Source: Streptomyces pristinaespiralis (lineage in GTDB: Bacteria; Actinomycetota; Actinomycetes; Streptomycetales; Streptomycetaceae). Taken from it: a stretch of 64,000 bases of DNA. The translations under genes and the position numbers were made by a program. The notes beneath the pieces were generated by a model that was given only the letters and a program-made list of their open reading frames with translations, was not told the origin of the DNA and did no database searches. Location: positions 7,747,501 through 7,811,500 of the forward strand of contig NZ_CP011340.1 of NCBI RefSeq assembly GCF_001278075.1, read 5' to 3'. The first letter of the stretch is position 1. Every line of letters begins with the position of its first letter. Shown piece by piece: positions 49,173 through 58,484 of the stretch.

Positions 49173-52001
49173 TCAGCGGGCGGAGGCGATCGCCGCCAAT
49201 CGCACCGGCCCGCGGAGCTCGACATGCAGGTCGTGGATGCCGGCGAGCCGGATGCCCGCGCGCAGGGTGACGTACTCGTGGACGCCTCCCGTCGCGGTGA
49301 CGTCGACGGTGGCCGCCGCCGTGCCGTCCGGTGTCCTCAGGGTGAGCGTGCCGGGTCCGGTCGCCGCGACGTCGAGCGAGACGGACGTGGCGCCGTCGCC
49401 GAAGTCGCAGTGTCGGTAGACCAGTTCGCCTTCCTCGGCGGCAGCCGCCGTCACGGCGTCCCCCGAGATCCTGGTGCGGTCCACGATCTCGGTGCCGCGC
49501 TGCTCGTCGTAGTCGGCCGCGTCGAGCGGCTTCTCCAGCATCGCCCGCGGAGCGGGGGCCTCGCCGTCGATGTCGAGGGCCGCCCTCTGCCGGATGTCGG
49601 TGCTGGAGGCGCCCGCCAGGACCTCGTACCGGCCCGGGCCGACCGTCCAGCGCCCGTGGGCGACGTCCCAGTGGCCCAGGTCGGCGACGGGGAACGAGAA
49701 GTCGAGTCGCCGGCCTTCGCCCGGAGCGAGCCGGACCCTGCGGTGCGCGGCGAGCTGTCGTGAGGGCAGCGGCACGATCGGGTCCAGGGCTCGGGTGTAG
49801 AGCTGCACGACCTCGTCGGCGGCGAGCGCACCGGTGTTGGTGACGGTGAGCGCGACGGTGATGTGTTCGCCGTCGTGGCCGGCGGTGAGCCCGTCGTAGG
49901 CGAAGGTCGTGTAGGACAGGCCGTGGCCGAACGGGTAGAGCGGCGTGCCCTCGAAGTAGAGGTACGTCTGGCGGCTGCCGATGATGTCGTAGTCGAACAG
50001 GCCGGGCAGATCGGCGTCGGCCGCGTACCAGGTCTGCGGCAGCCGGCCGGCCGGGGAGACGTCTCCCGCGAGGACGCGCGCCAGTGCGGTGCCCGCGGCC
50101 TGGCCGCCGTGCGCGGTCCACAGCAGGGCGGGCAGCTCGGCCTGCGCGTCGGCGACGGCGTACGGGTACGAGGAGACGAGGGCCAGCGCCGTACGGGGGT
50201 TCGCCGCACGGGCGGAGCGCCACAGCCGCGTCTGGTGCTCGGGGAGCGCGAGGGTCGCCCGGTCCTCGGTCTCGCGCCCGTTGATGTGCGGATCGTTGCC
50301 GGCGACGACGATGACGACGTCGGCGGCCGCGGCGGCCGCGGCCACCGCGTCCTCGCCGCGTTCGGTGACGACGACTTCGAAAAGATCACCGTCGTCGGCA
50401 ACCTTCAGGCCGTCGGCGGCGACAGAGACGTACCGGCCCGTTCCCACATGCGCAAGGAGGTGGCCCTCGCCGTGCTCCTCCAGCCGGAAGGTCTCCTGGA
50501 CGACCCAGCCGCCGGGCTGGTCGGCGGAAGCGCGCACATAACCGTCGTCCGCGACGGACAGGTGGTTCCCGTCGGGGGCGCGCAGGGTGAACAGGCCCTC
50601 GCCCCAGTCGGCCATGGCGAGTTCGGTCGGCTCGTCGCCGCAGGTCAGCGGCGGCAGGTCGGTGCGGCCGGCGAGCAGCGCCGGGTCCAGCGCGCCGTCG
50701 GCGCCCCGTACTCCGGCGGTCGCGGGGGACTCGGGCACACGCACCCAGCCGCTCGCGGTCCGCAGCCGTACCGAGTCGACGCCTTCGGCGAAGGACACGT
50801 CGCCGGCGCCGAACCGTGTGCGCAGCCCGTCCAGCGGGGTGGTGCGCCGGATCAGCGTGCCGCTGTACCAGTCGAGTTTGCACTCGTCGGCGAGGAGTCC
50901 GACCACCGCGACGCGCGTGCCTTCGGCCAGCGGCAGCAGTCCGTCGTTCTTGAGCAGGACGACGGCCTGTTCGGCGGCCTCCTGGGCGAGGGCACGGTGC
51001 TCGGGGGTGTCGAAGGTCTTCACGTCGGCGTACGGGTCGAGGAGGGGGTCGAACTCGCCCAGCGTGAAACGCATGGTGAGGAGTCGGCGTACCGCGTCGT
51101 CGATGTCCTCCTGGCCGATGAGTCCCTGCTCGAGGGCGCCGCGGATCCGCCCGGTGATGACGGAGGAGTCCTGGCCGTGGTCGGTGAAGCTGTCGACGCC
51201 GGCGCGCAGGGCCGCGGCCGTCGCCTCTTCGTGCGTGTCGTAGTAGTGCTCGGAGTCGACGAGGTTGGACGGCGCGCCGGCGTCGGAACACACCACGAGC
51301 GACCGGTCCGTCCAGCCGCGCAACTGCTCGCGCAGCAGGGGGGAGAGGTGGTTGGGGCGCCCGTTGACGAGGTTGTAGGACGGCATCACTCCGGCGACGG
51401 CGCCCGCCCGTACGGCCGCGCGGAAGGCGAGCAGGTCGTACTCGTGCAGCACCCGCGGCCGGACCGAGGAGGAACAGGTGTCGCGGTCGGTCTCGTTGTT
51501 GTGCGCCAGCCAGTGCTTGAGCACCGGCGCCGTGCGCCAGTGGACGGGGTGGTCGCCGCGCAGTCCGCGGGTGTAGGCGACGGCGACGGCGGAGGTCAGC
51601 CGGGGGTCCTCGGAGTAGCCCTCCTCGTTGCGGCCCCACAGGGGGTGGCGCAGCAGATTCACCGTGGGTGCCCACACGTTGAGGCCGACGCGGGGGTCGT
51701 TCGCCCGCATCGCGCGGGTCTCGGCCCCGACGGCCTCGCCGATCCGGCGTACGAGGTCCTCGTTCCAGGTGGCGCCCATGCCCACGGCCTGCGGGAAGAC
51801 GGTGGCGGGGCCCATCCAGGCCACGCCGTGCAGTGCCTCCTGGCCGGTGCGGAAGGCCCCGACGCCCAGACGTTCGACGGCCGGCGCGAACTGGTGGAGC
51901 ATCGCGATCCGTTCGTCGGCGGTGAGCCGTGCGAGCAGGTCGTCGACGCGTTCACCGAGGGGCAGCCTGGGGTCGCGGAAGGGCGGTCGGGTCTCGGTCA
52001 C
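49173..52001 (-). CDS. GH3 family beta-glucosidase with inserted fascin-like domain
   Basis: A 942-residue intracellular GH3 enzyme without signal peptide, expected to release glucose from imported oligosaccharides. The TIM-barrel runs to ~320 with nucleophile Asp240 in SLVVCSDAGAPSNLVDSEHY. The alpha/beta-sandwich (~330-680) carries ADVVIVVAGNDPHINGRETE, and the FnIII-like domain follows LYFEGTPLYPFGHGLSYTTF. An insertion at ~400-550 with LFTLRAPDGNHLSVADDGYV and GHLLAHVGTGRYVSVAADGL resembles a fascin/beta-trefoil unit. The last ~130 residues form a CBM6-like beta-sandwich. It is divergent from the ABC importer across two LacI-type operators, so both are probably co-regulated. In this setting a beta-glucosidase acting on xyloglucan fragments fits. 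Confidence 0.9.
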   Translation of the reverse strand: MTETRPPFRDPRLPLGERVDDLLARLTADERIAMLHQFAPAVERLGVGAFRTGQEALHGVAWMGPATVFPQAVGMGATWNEDLVRRIGEAVGAETRAMRANDPRVGLNVWAPTVNLLRHPLWGRNEEGYSEDPRLTSAVAVAYTRGLRGDHPVHWRTAPVLKHWLAHNNETDRDTCSSSVRPRVLHEYDLLAFRAAVRAGAVAGVMPSYNLVNGRPNHLSPLLREQLRGWTDRSLVVCSDAGAPSNLVDSEHYYDTHEEATAAALRAGVDSFTDHGQDSSVITGRIRGALEQGLIGQEDIDDAVRRLLTMRFTLGEFDPLLDPYADVKTFDTPEHRALAQEAAEQAVVLLKNDGLLPLAEGTRVAVVGLLADECKLDWYSGTLIRRTTPLDGLRTRFGAGDVSFAEGVDSVRLRTASGWVRVPESPATAGVRGADGALDPALLAGRTDLPPLTCGDEPTELAMADWGEGLFTLRAPDGNHLSVADDGYVRASADQPGGWVVQETFRLEEHGEGHLLAHVGTGRYVSVAADGLKVADDGDLFEVVVTERGEDAVAAAAAAADVVIVVAGNDPHINGRETEDRATLALPEHQTRLWRSARAANPRTALALVSSYPYAVADAQAELPALLWTAHGGQAAGTALARVLAGDVSPAGRLPQTWYAADADLPGLFDYDIIGSRQTYLYFEGTPLYPFGHGLSYTTFAYDGLTAGHDGEHITVALTVTNTGALAADEVVQLYTRALDPIVPLPSRQLAAHRRVRLAPGEGRRLDFSFPVADLGHWDVAHGRWTVGPGRYEVLAGASSTDIRQRAALDIDGEAPAPRAMLEKPLDAADYDEQRGTEIVDRTRISGDAVTAAAAEEGELVYRHCDFGDGATSVSLDVAATGPGTLTLRTPDGTAAATVDVTATGGVHEYVTLRAGIRLAGIHDLHVELRGPVRLAAIASAR

Positions 52002-52047
52002 GTGGGTCCCCTCGAGGGCGGTGGTTCCGGTTTGCTCGGTACCTTCT

Positions 52048-52061
52048 TCGAAGCGCTTCGA
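52048..52061. promoter_or_regulatory. LacI-type operator 1
   Basis: TCGAAGCGCTTCGA is a perfect 14-base palindrome with the central CG typical of LacI/GalR-family operators. It lies 47 bases before the GH3 start. An identical copy is at 52219-52232. Confidence 0.85.
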
Positions 52062-52218
52062 TGCTGGGCTGCCGCCCTCGGTGTGTCAAGACTCCGCGTC
52101 CGTACAGGCCTTTCATGCGGCCCGGATGCAGGCCGGTACCGCACGCCGCAAAGTGCTGCGGTGAATTTCGCTTCGACTCTTGAACGGTCCGGCATCCTCA
52201 CTTAACCTCGCTGCAACA

Positions 52219-52232
52219 TCGAAGCGCTTCGA
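52219..52232. promoter_or_regulatory. LacI-type operator 2
   Basis: Second exact copy of TCGAAGCGCTTCGA, 171 bases from the first and 124 bases before the binding-protein start. The pair would let one repressor close both divergent promoters, possibly by looping. No LacI gene lies in the window. Confidence 0.85.
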
Positions 52233-52355
52233 CACAGCGTCGCAGGAACTCGCGCTCCGACAGCGTCCCGCTTCAGCTCAGCCACATACGCCGACACACA
52301 TGCGCGAAGCCGATCCATGCCCGCCGGCTGCCCGCGTGAGGAAAGGGTTGACGCC

Positions 52356-54023
52356 ATGCCCAACGCCCAGGCTCCCAGCCGGAGATCGTTCCTCGCCTCG
52401 ACGGCGGTCGCCGCGGTCGCCGTCGCCGGCGGCGTACCGCTGCTCGGCGCGTGCAGCGGCTCCTCCGGCGGCGACCGCACCGAGGGTGCCACCACCGGCA
52501 AGAAGCTCCAGGACATCCTGCCGACCTTCGTGGGCTCCGACGTCGTGCAGCCCGACGTGCCGAGCAAGAACGGTTCCGCGCTGGGCTTCACCACCGCGTT
52601 GCCGGCCTCCCGACTCGCCGTCTCGGTCCCGAAGAAGCTCGGCAAGGGCAGCACCGTCACGGTCATGGCTCCGCTGTGGGGCACGCCGCCCAAGTCCGGC
52701 AACCCGTACTGGACCGCGATGGACGAAGCCATCGGCGTCAAGGTGAACTGGCAGAACCAGGACGGCAACACCTACGGACAGAAGCTCGGCGCCGTCCTCG
52801 CCTCCAGCTCCGTACCGGACGCCGTCGTCGTCCCCGCCTGGGAGCTCGGCGGCAAGATACCGAGCGCCATCAACAACAAGTTCGCCGACCTCGGCCCCTA
52901 CCTCTCGGGCGACAAGGTGAAGGAGTACCCGAACCTGGCGGCGATCCCCACCGGCGCCTGGCAGCGGGCGGTCTTCGGCGGCAAGCTGCGCGGTCTGCCC
53001 ATGCCGGCCAGCGACATCCCCAACATCGCGCCGTACTACCGGGTCGACCTCTTCAAGGAGAAGGGCTACGAGGCGCCCACCACCACGCAGGAGTTCTTCG
53101 ACCTCGCCAAGGAGGTCACCTCGGCCAGGAACAAGGTCTGGGGCTGCGGCGACATGACCTGGGCCGCGTACAAGTTCTTCGGCGTGCTCGACGAGAAGCC
53201 CACCTGCTGGAAACTCGTCGGCGACAAGCTGGTCCACCGCATCGAGACCGACGAATATCTCGAAGCCCTCGAATGGTCCCGCTCGCTGTACTCGGCCGGT
53301 CTCGTCCACCCCGACGCCAAGGCGGAGACGGGCGACATCGGCAACCTCTTCGCGGCCGGCAAGGTGTGGATGTACAACGCGGACATCTCCGACTGGTACG
53401 GCAAGACCGTGGTCCAGCGCGGCGACAACCCGGACTTCTCCATGGCCGCCATGGACTACTTCCACCACGACGGCGGCAAGCCCCGCCTCTACGCCGGCTC
53501 GCCGTCCAACATCTGGGCGTTCATCAACAAGAACGCCGACGAGGCGACCGTCCGCGACATCCTCGCGATCGCCAACTTCACCGCCGCCCCCTACGGCACC
53601 AAGGAGCAGCGTCTGAAGGCCTACGGGGTCGAGGGCATCCACCACACCGTCAAGGGCGACGAGATCACCAAGACGGAGACCGGGAACAACCAGGTCTTCG
53701 CCACCTACGAATACATCGCGAGCCCCCAGCAGTTCTTCGCCTACCCCAACCACCCGGACGTCGCCGAGGGCATGGTCGGCTGGCAGCAGCGCATGGGCGC
53801 CTTCCTCACCAAGCCCCTCTTCTACGGGATGCAGGTCCAGGAGCCGAACCGCTGGGCCGAGCTGAGCAGCCAGTTCGAGGACCTCGAGAAGGACATCGTG
53901 CGCGGCCGCAAGAAGGTCGCGGACATGCAGCAGGCCGTCTCCGACTGGCGTTCACGCGGCGGCGACCAGCTGCGCGACTGGTACCGCAAGCTGCTCGACG
54001 AGTCCGGCGGCCAGGCGTCCTGA
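52356..54023 (+). CDS. Sugar ABC transporter substrate-binding lipoprotein
   Basis: A 555-residue extracellular solute-binding protein, of a size typical for long-oligosaccharide receptors. The N-terminus has a twin-arginine motif (SRRSFLAS, residues 8-15) and lipobox LGAC with Cys33, so it is Tat-exported and lipid-anchored. Other recognisable parts are VTVMAPLWGTPPKSGNPYWT, DAVVVPAWELGGKIPSAINN and NIAPYYRVDLFKEKGYEAPT. ATG 52356 is chosen because signal-peptide features start there and AAAGGG lies about 8 bases upstream. It is the first gene of the importer operon, controlled by the LacI-type sites. The predicted ligand is xyloglucan oligosaccharides, from context. Confidence 0.92.
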   Translation: MPNAQAPSRRSFLASTAVAAVAVAGGVPLLGACSGSSGGDRTEGATTGKKLQDILPTFVGSDVVQPDVPSKNGSALGFTTALPASRLAVSVPKKLGKGSTVTVMAPLWGTPPKSGNPYWTAMDEAIGVKVNWQNQDGNTYGQKLGAVLASSSVPDAVVVPAWELGGKIPSAINNKFADLGPYLSGDKVKEYPNLAAIPTGAWQRAVFGGKLRGLPMPASDIPNIAPYYRVDLFKEKGYEAPTTTQEFFDLAKEVTSARNKVWGCGDMTWAAYKFFGVLDEKPTCWKLVGDKLVHRIETDEYLEALEWSRSLYSAGLVHPDAKAETGDIGNLFAAGKVWMYNADISDWYGKTVVQRGDNPDFSMAAMDYFHHDGGKPRLYAGSPSNIWAFINKNADEATVRDILAIANFTAAPYGTKEQRLKAYGVEGIHHTVKGDEITKTETGNNQVFATYEYIASPQQFFAYPNHPDVAEGMVGWQQRMGAFLTKPLFYGMQVQEPNRWAELSSQFEDLEKDIVRGRKKVADMQQAVSDWRSRGGDQLRDWYRKLLDESGGQAS

Positions 54024-54061
54024 GCGGCCGTCCGGCGGACGGGGAGCGAGGAGAAGAGAAC

Positions 54062-55120
54062 GTGTCGCAGAGCAAGGTGGCGGGCCCCGCCCGTACCACC
54101 GACGACCGCACGGAAGCACCGTCGGGGGACGACGGGCAGGCGCCGGCAGGACCGCCGGAGGCGGGGCCGCCCGGCCGCACCGGCACCGGCGGCGGGATCA
54201 CCTGGCGGATCCGGCTGCGGCGCGACCGCGCACTGATCCTGATGACACTGCCGGCCGTCCTGCTGGTACTGGTCTTCAACTACATACCGCTGCTCGGCAA
54301 TGTCGTCGCCTTCCAGGACTACGACCCCTATGTCGGCGACAACGCCTGGCAGGCCATGGCCCGCAGCCCCTGGGTGGGGGTGGAACACAGCGCGCGGATG
54401 GTGGACGACCGGCTGTTCTGGCAGGCGCTGGGGAACACCCTGGCGATCTTCCTGGTGCAGCTCACCCTGTTCTTCCCCGTACCGATCCTGCTGGCGCTGC
54501 TCATCAACAGCTTCGTCAGGCCACGGGTGCGTGCCGTCGCCCAGGCGATCCTGTACCTGCCGCACTTCTTCTCCTGGGTCCTGGTCGTCACCGTCTTCCA
54601 GCAGATGTTCGGCGGTGCCGGCATGCTCGCGCAGACCCTGCGCGAACACGGCCACGAGGGCATCGACCTCATGACGAACCCGGGGCTGTTCAAGTTCCTC
54701 GTCACGTTCGAGATGGTGTGGAAGGACGCCGGCTGGGGTGTCATCGTCTTCCTCGCCGCGCTGTCGGCCGTCAGCCCCGACCTGTACGAGGCCGCCGCGA
54801 TGGACGGCGCCACACGATGGCGGCGCATGTGGCACGTGACCCTGCCCGCGCTGCGCCCGGTGGTGGCCCTGCTGCTCGTCCTCCAGGTCGGCAACGCCCT
54901 GACCGTGGGCTTCGAGCAGATCCTCCTCCAGCGCACCGCAGTCGGCCCCACCGCGGCGGAGGTCCTCGACACCTACGTCTGGAACGTCGGCATCCAGTTC
55001 GGTGACTTCAGCTACGCGGCCGCCGTCGGGATCGTCAAGGGAATCTTCGGCCTCTGCCTGGTGCTGGCGGCCAACAAGGTCGCTCACATGATGGGCGAAC
55101 AGGGGGTGTACAAGCGATGA
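54062..55120 (+). CDS. Sugar ABC transporter permease (LplB type)
   Basis: A 352-residue permease with six predicted helices after a ~60-residue polar N-terminus. The first helix is ALILMTLPAVLLVLVFNYIP; the EAA loop is YEAAAMDGATRWRRMWHVTL (~residues 243-262), the contact to the ATPase. GTG 54062 has GAGGAG 8 bases upstream. It starts 38 bases after the binding-protein stop and ends in a 4-base overlap (ATGA, 55117-55120) with the second permease. No ATPase gene is present; Streptomyces importers of this kind commonly share one MsiK-type ATPase encoded elsewhere. Confidence 0.94.
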   Translation: MSQSKVAGPARTTDDRTEAPSGDDGQAPAGPPEAGPPGRTGTGGGITWRIRLRRDRALILMTLPAVLLVLVFNYIPLLGNVVAFQDYDPYVGDNAWQAMARSPWVGVEHSARMVDDRLFWQALGNTLAIFLVQLTLFFPVPILLALLINSFVRPRVRAVAQAILYLPHFFSWVLVVTVFQQMFGGAGMLAQTLREHGHEGIDLMTNPGLFKFLVTFEMVWKDAGWGVIVFLAALSAVSPDLYEAAAMDGATRWRRMWHVTLPALRPVVALLLVLQVGNALTVGFEQILLQRTAVGPTAAEVLDTYVWNVGIQFGDFSYAAAVGIVKGIFGLCLVLAANKVAHMMGEQGVYKR

Positions 55121-56046
55121 GCCACGTTCTGGGCGTCAAACGGCGTGAGGGGACCCGCGGCCGGCTGCGGCCGGTCTGGGAGGAGGAGCCGCGCCCCGCG
55201 GGGCTCGCCGCGAAGGGCCTGGTCCTCGCACTGGCCTGCGCCGGCGTCCTCTTCCCGTTGTGGATCGTCGTCGTGACCAGCGTGTCGTCGGTGAAGACCA
55301 TCACGGAGGCGGGCGGCCTGGTCGTCGTGCCCCGCGGCATCACCTTCGTCGCCTACCAGGAGCTGCTCGGCGGAGGCCAGGTCACCAGGGCCGCGGTGGT
55401 GAGCCTCGGTGTCACGCTCGTCGGCACTCTCTTCAGCATGACGGTGTCGGTCCTGTGCGCCTACGGGCTCTCCCGCAGCGGCTCCGTGCTGCACCGGCCG
55501 CTGCTGATGATCCTGCTCGCCACGATGTTCTTCGGCGCGGGCCTCATTCCCACGTATCTGCTGGTGCAGGGGCTCGGACTGACCGACACCTACCTGTCGC
55601 TGATCCTCCCCAGCGCCGTGAACGTCTTCAACATCCTCGTCCTGCGCTCCTTCTTCATGAGCGTGGCGCCCGAACTCATCGACAGCGCGCGGATCGACGG
55701 TGCCGGCGACGTCCGGATCCTGTGGCAGATCGTCATGCCGCTGTCCCGCGCCGTGCTGGCCGTCATCTCCCTTTTCTACGCGGTCGGTTACTGGAGTGCC
55801 TGGTTCAACGCCTCGATCTACCTGAGCGACCAGGACATGATGCCGCTCCAGAACGTGATGATGCAGCTGGTCCTCAAGCAGGAACGGCCGACGGGACTCG
55901 CGCAGGCCATCAACACCGGCCATCTCTCGCCCCTGTCCATCCAGATGGCGGTCATGGTGCTCGCCCTGCTGCCGGTCGCCGTGCTGTCGCCGTTCGTCCA
56001 GCGGCACTTCAAGAAGGGCATGCTCACCGGCGCGGTCAAGGGCTGA
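55117..56046 (+). CDS. Sugar ABC transporter permease (YtcP type)
   Basis: A 309-residue partner permease with six helices and an EAA-like loop at LIDSARIDGAGDVRILWQIV (~residues 188-207). The first helix region contains GLVLALACAGVLFPLWIVVV. It overlaps the first permease as ATGA and should form the heterodimeric channel with it. The gene is the last of the importer set, followed by two hairpins and then the glycosidase genes. Confidence 0.94.
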   Translation: MSHVLGVKRREGTRGRLRPVWEEEPRPAGLAAKGLVLALACAGVLFPLWIVVVTSVSSVKTITEAGGLVVVPRGITFVAYQELLGGGQVTRAAVVSLGVTLVGTLFSMTVSVLCAYGLSRSGSVLHRPLLMILLATMFFGAGLIPTYLLVQGLGLTDTYLSLILPSAVNVFNILVLRSFFMSVAPELIDSARIDGAGDVRILWQIVMPLSRAVLAVISLFYAVGYWSAWFNASIYLSDQDMMPLQNVMMQLVLKQERPTGLAQAINTGHLSPLSIQMAVMVLALLPVAVLSPFVQRHFKKGMLTGAVKG

Positions 56047-56080
56047 CCCCGGTATCCGCCCACCGACGTGCGGCCGACGC

Positions 56081-56161
56081 GGGGGCGTGCGCCCTCCCCG
56101 CGGCACGCCCCCGAGCCGCCGCCGTGTCCGGCCGTACCTGACCACGGCCGGACACGGCGGC
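56081..56161 (+). terminator. Two hairpins between importer and glycosidase genes
   Basis: Stem one: GGGGGCGTGC (56081-56090) with 56103-56112. Stem two: perfect 18-bp repeat 56118-56135 with 56144-56161 and an 8-base loop. They follow the permease stop (56046) and precede the GH74 gene (56203). They probably end or reduce read-through, so glycosidases and importer may be made in different amounts. Confidence 0.75.
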
Positions 56162-56202
56162 CCCCAACCCCCCGCTCGCCCTCACGGATCGAGGTACCAG
56201 CC

Positions 56203-58443
56203 ATGTCCCTGCCATCGAGCCACCCCGGCAGGCGCACCGTCCTCACCGCCGGCGCCGCAGCCGGCCTCACCGCCGTGCCCCTCCTGAACGGCGTGGCCAC
56301 GGCCGCCGAGCGCACCACCGTCACGGCGCCCGACCTCGCCCCCGCAGCGCAGGCGACCCAGGCGCACCGCTGGCGCAACGTCGTCATCGGCGGCACCGGC
56401 TTCGTCACGGGTGTCCTGTTCCACCCCCGCGTCAAGGGCCTCGCCTACGCCCGCACCGACATCGGCGGCGCCTACCGCTGGGACGCCCGCAAGCGGTCCT
56501 GGACGCCGCTCAACGACGGCCTCGGCTGGGACGACCACAACCTCCTCGGCGTCGAGGCGATCGCCGTCGACCCGCACCACCCCGACCGGCTCTACCTCGC
56601 CGTCGGCACCTACACCCAGAGCTGGGCAGGCAACGGCGCCGTGCTGCGCTCCGACGACCGGGGAGCCACCTGGTCGCGTACCGACCTGCCGGTCAAGCTC
56701 GGCGCCAACGAGGACGGCCGCGGCGCCGGCGAGCGACTGATCGTCGACCCGCGGGACAGCGACACGCTGTGGCTCGGCAGCCGCCACGACGGGCTGTGGC
56801 GCTCCAGCGACCGCGGCGCGACCTGGGCACGGGCCGACTTCCCCGCCGAGCCCTCACCGACCGGGCAGGGCATCACGTTCCTCGTCGCCGGCGGGCGGAC
56901 GCTGTACGCCTCCTGGGCCGACGGCGGTCCGACGCTGCGCCGTACCCGCGACGGTGTCGACTGGGAGGACGTCCCCGGTCTGCCGGACGGGCCGGCGGCC
57001 CGCGTGCCGATCCGCGCCGCGTACGACGAGGCGGGCCACGCGCTCTACGTCACCTTCGCGGACGCGCCCGGCCCCAACGGCCAGAGCGACGGCGGCGTGC
57101 ACCGGCTCGACACGGCCACCGGCGCCTGGACCGACGTCACCCCCGTCCGCCCCGGCGGGACCGCCGACGACGGCTCGCGCGACACCTTCGCCTACGGCGG
57201 TGTGGCCGTCGACGCCCGCCGTCCGGGCACCGTGGTGGTGACGACCAACAACCGCTGGGCACAGGTCGACACCGTCTTCCGGTCCACCGACGGCGGACGC
57301 AGCTGGACCTCCCTGAAGGAGACCGCCGTCCTGGACGTCTCCGAGACGCCGTACCTCCGCTGGGGCGAGCAGCGGCCCAAGTTCGGCTGGTGGATCCAGG
57401 CGGTCGCCGTCGACCCCTTCGACTCGCGGCACATCGTCTACGGCACCGGAGCCACGCTCTACGGGACACGGGACCTCGTCCACTGGGCTCCGGAGATCCG
57501 GGGGCTGGAGGAGAGCTCCGTACGGCAGCTGATCTCCCCGCCCGCCGGCCGGGCCCGGCTGATCAGCGGCCTCGCCGACATCGGCGTCATGTACCACGGC
57601 TCCCTGACCGCCTCGCCCTCCCGGGGCATGGCGGACAACCCGGTCTTCGGCACCGCCACGGGCCTCGCCGCGGCCGCCGGCAAGCCCTCGTACGTCGTGC
57701 GGACCGGGTGGGCCTCCGGCGGCAACGGCGCGTACTCCCGGGACGGCGGCAGGACCTGGCGGCCGTTCGGGAGCCAGCCCGAGATCGCGGCCACCGCCCC
57801 CGGGCCGATAGCGGTGAGCGCCGACGGCCGGGTCCTGCTGTGGTCCTTCGTCCACTGGGACGGCTCCACCCACGCGACACACCGTTCCACCGACAACGGG
57901 GACACCTGGACGCAGGTACCGACGTTCCCCAAGGGGGCCGCCCCGGTCGCCGACCCGGTCGACGCCGGCCGCTTCTACGCCTACGACACCGTCTCCGGCA
58001 CGGTGTACCGCTCGGTCGACGGCGGGCTCACGGTCACCGCCGGCGCGGGCCAACTGGCCGCCGGTGACAGCCAGTTCCGCATCGCCGCCGCGCCCGGCCG
58101 CCCTGGCGACCTGTGGCTCTCGGCCAAATGGAACGGGCTTTTCCGCTCCACCGACGGCGGCCTGACCTTCACCAAGGTCACCAGCTGCTGGGCCTCCTAC
58201 AGCCTCGGCTTCGGCAAGGCCGCCGACGGCGCCGCCTACCCGGCGGTCTTCCAGGTCGGCTCGACCGAACAGATCACCGCCGTGTACCGGTCCGACGACG
58301 AGGGAGCCTCCTGGACGCGGATCAACGACGACGCCCACCAGTGGGGGTGGATCGGGGAAACCATCACCGGCGATCCGCGCCTCCACGGCCGCGTCTACCT
58401 GGGCACCAACGGCCGCGGCATCCAGTACGCCGATCCCGTCTGA
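56203..58443 (+). CDS. GH74 xyloglucanase, Tat-exported
   Basis: A 746-residue double beta-propeller of family GH74, which cleaves the xyloglucan backbone outside the cell. The N-terminal Tat signal has HPGRRTVLTAGAAAGLTAVP with cleavage near AAE. The conserved RTDIGGAYRWD (catalytic Asp86) begins the first propeller; repeated Asp-box-like units (LRSDDRGATWSR, RSSDRGATWAR, RSTDGGRSWTS, RSTDNGDTWTQ, RSTDGGLTFTK) are typical of the family. The second catalytic Asp should be in the C-terminal propeller. No carbohydrate-binding module is attached. ATG 56203 has GAGGT 7 bases upstream. Confidence 0.95.
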   Translation: MSLPSSHPGRRTVLTAGAAAGLTAVPLLNGVATAAERTTVTAPDLAPAAQATQAHRWRNVVIGGTGFVTGVLFHPRVKGLAYARTDIGGAYRWDARKRSWTPLNDGLGWDDHNLLGVEAIAVDPHHPDRLYLAVGTYTQSWAGNGAVLRSDDRGATWSRTDLPVKLGANEDGRGAGERLIVDPRDSDTLWLGSRHDGLWRSSDRGATWARADFPAEPSPTGQGITFLVAGGRTLYASWADGGPTLRRTRDGVDWEDVPGLPDGPAARVPIRAAYDEAGHALYVTFADAPGPNGQSDGGVHRLDTATGAWTDVTPVRPGGTADDGSRDTFAYGGVAVDARRPGTVVVTTNNRWAQVDTVFRSTDGGRSWTSLKETAVLDVSETPYLRWGEQRPKFGWWIQAVAVDPFDSRHIVYGTGATLYGTRDLVHWAPEIRGLEESSVRQLISPPAGRARLISGLADIGVMYHGSLTASPSRGMADNPVFGTATGLAAAAGKPSYVVRTGWASGGNGAYSRDGGRTWRPFGSQPEIAATAPGPIAVSADGRVLLWSFVHWDGSTHATHRSTDNGDTWTQVPTFPKGAAPVADPVDAGRFYAYDTVSGTVYRSVDGGLTVTAGAGQLAAGDSQFRIAAAPGRPGDLWLSAKWNGLFRSTDGGLTFTKVTSCWASYSLGFGKAADGAAYPAVFQVGSTEQITAVYRSDDEGASWTRINDDAHQWGWIGETITGDPRLHGRVYLGTNGRGIQYADPV

Positions 58444-58484
58444 CGCCCCTCCCACCGGCCCTTCGTGACGAAGCGAGTTCCCCC

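Noticed and set aside
54062..56046. Missing ABC ATPase as a broken importer
   Set aside because: Streptomyces sugar importers normally share a single ATPase encoded elsewhere, so the absence is expected.
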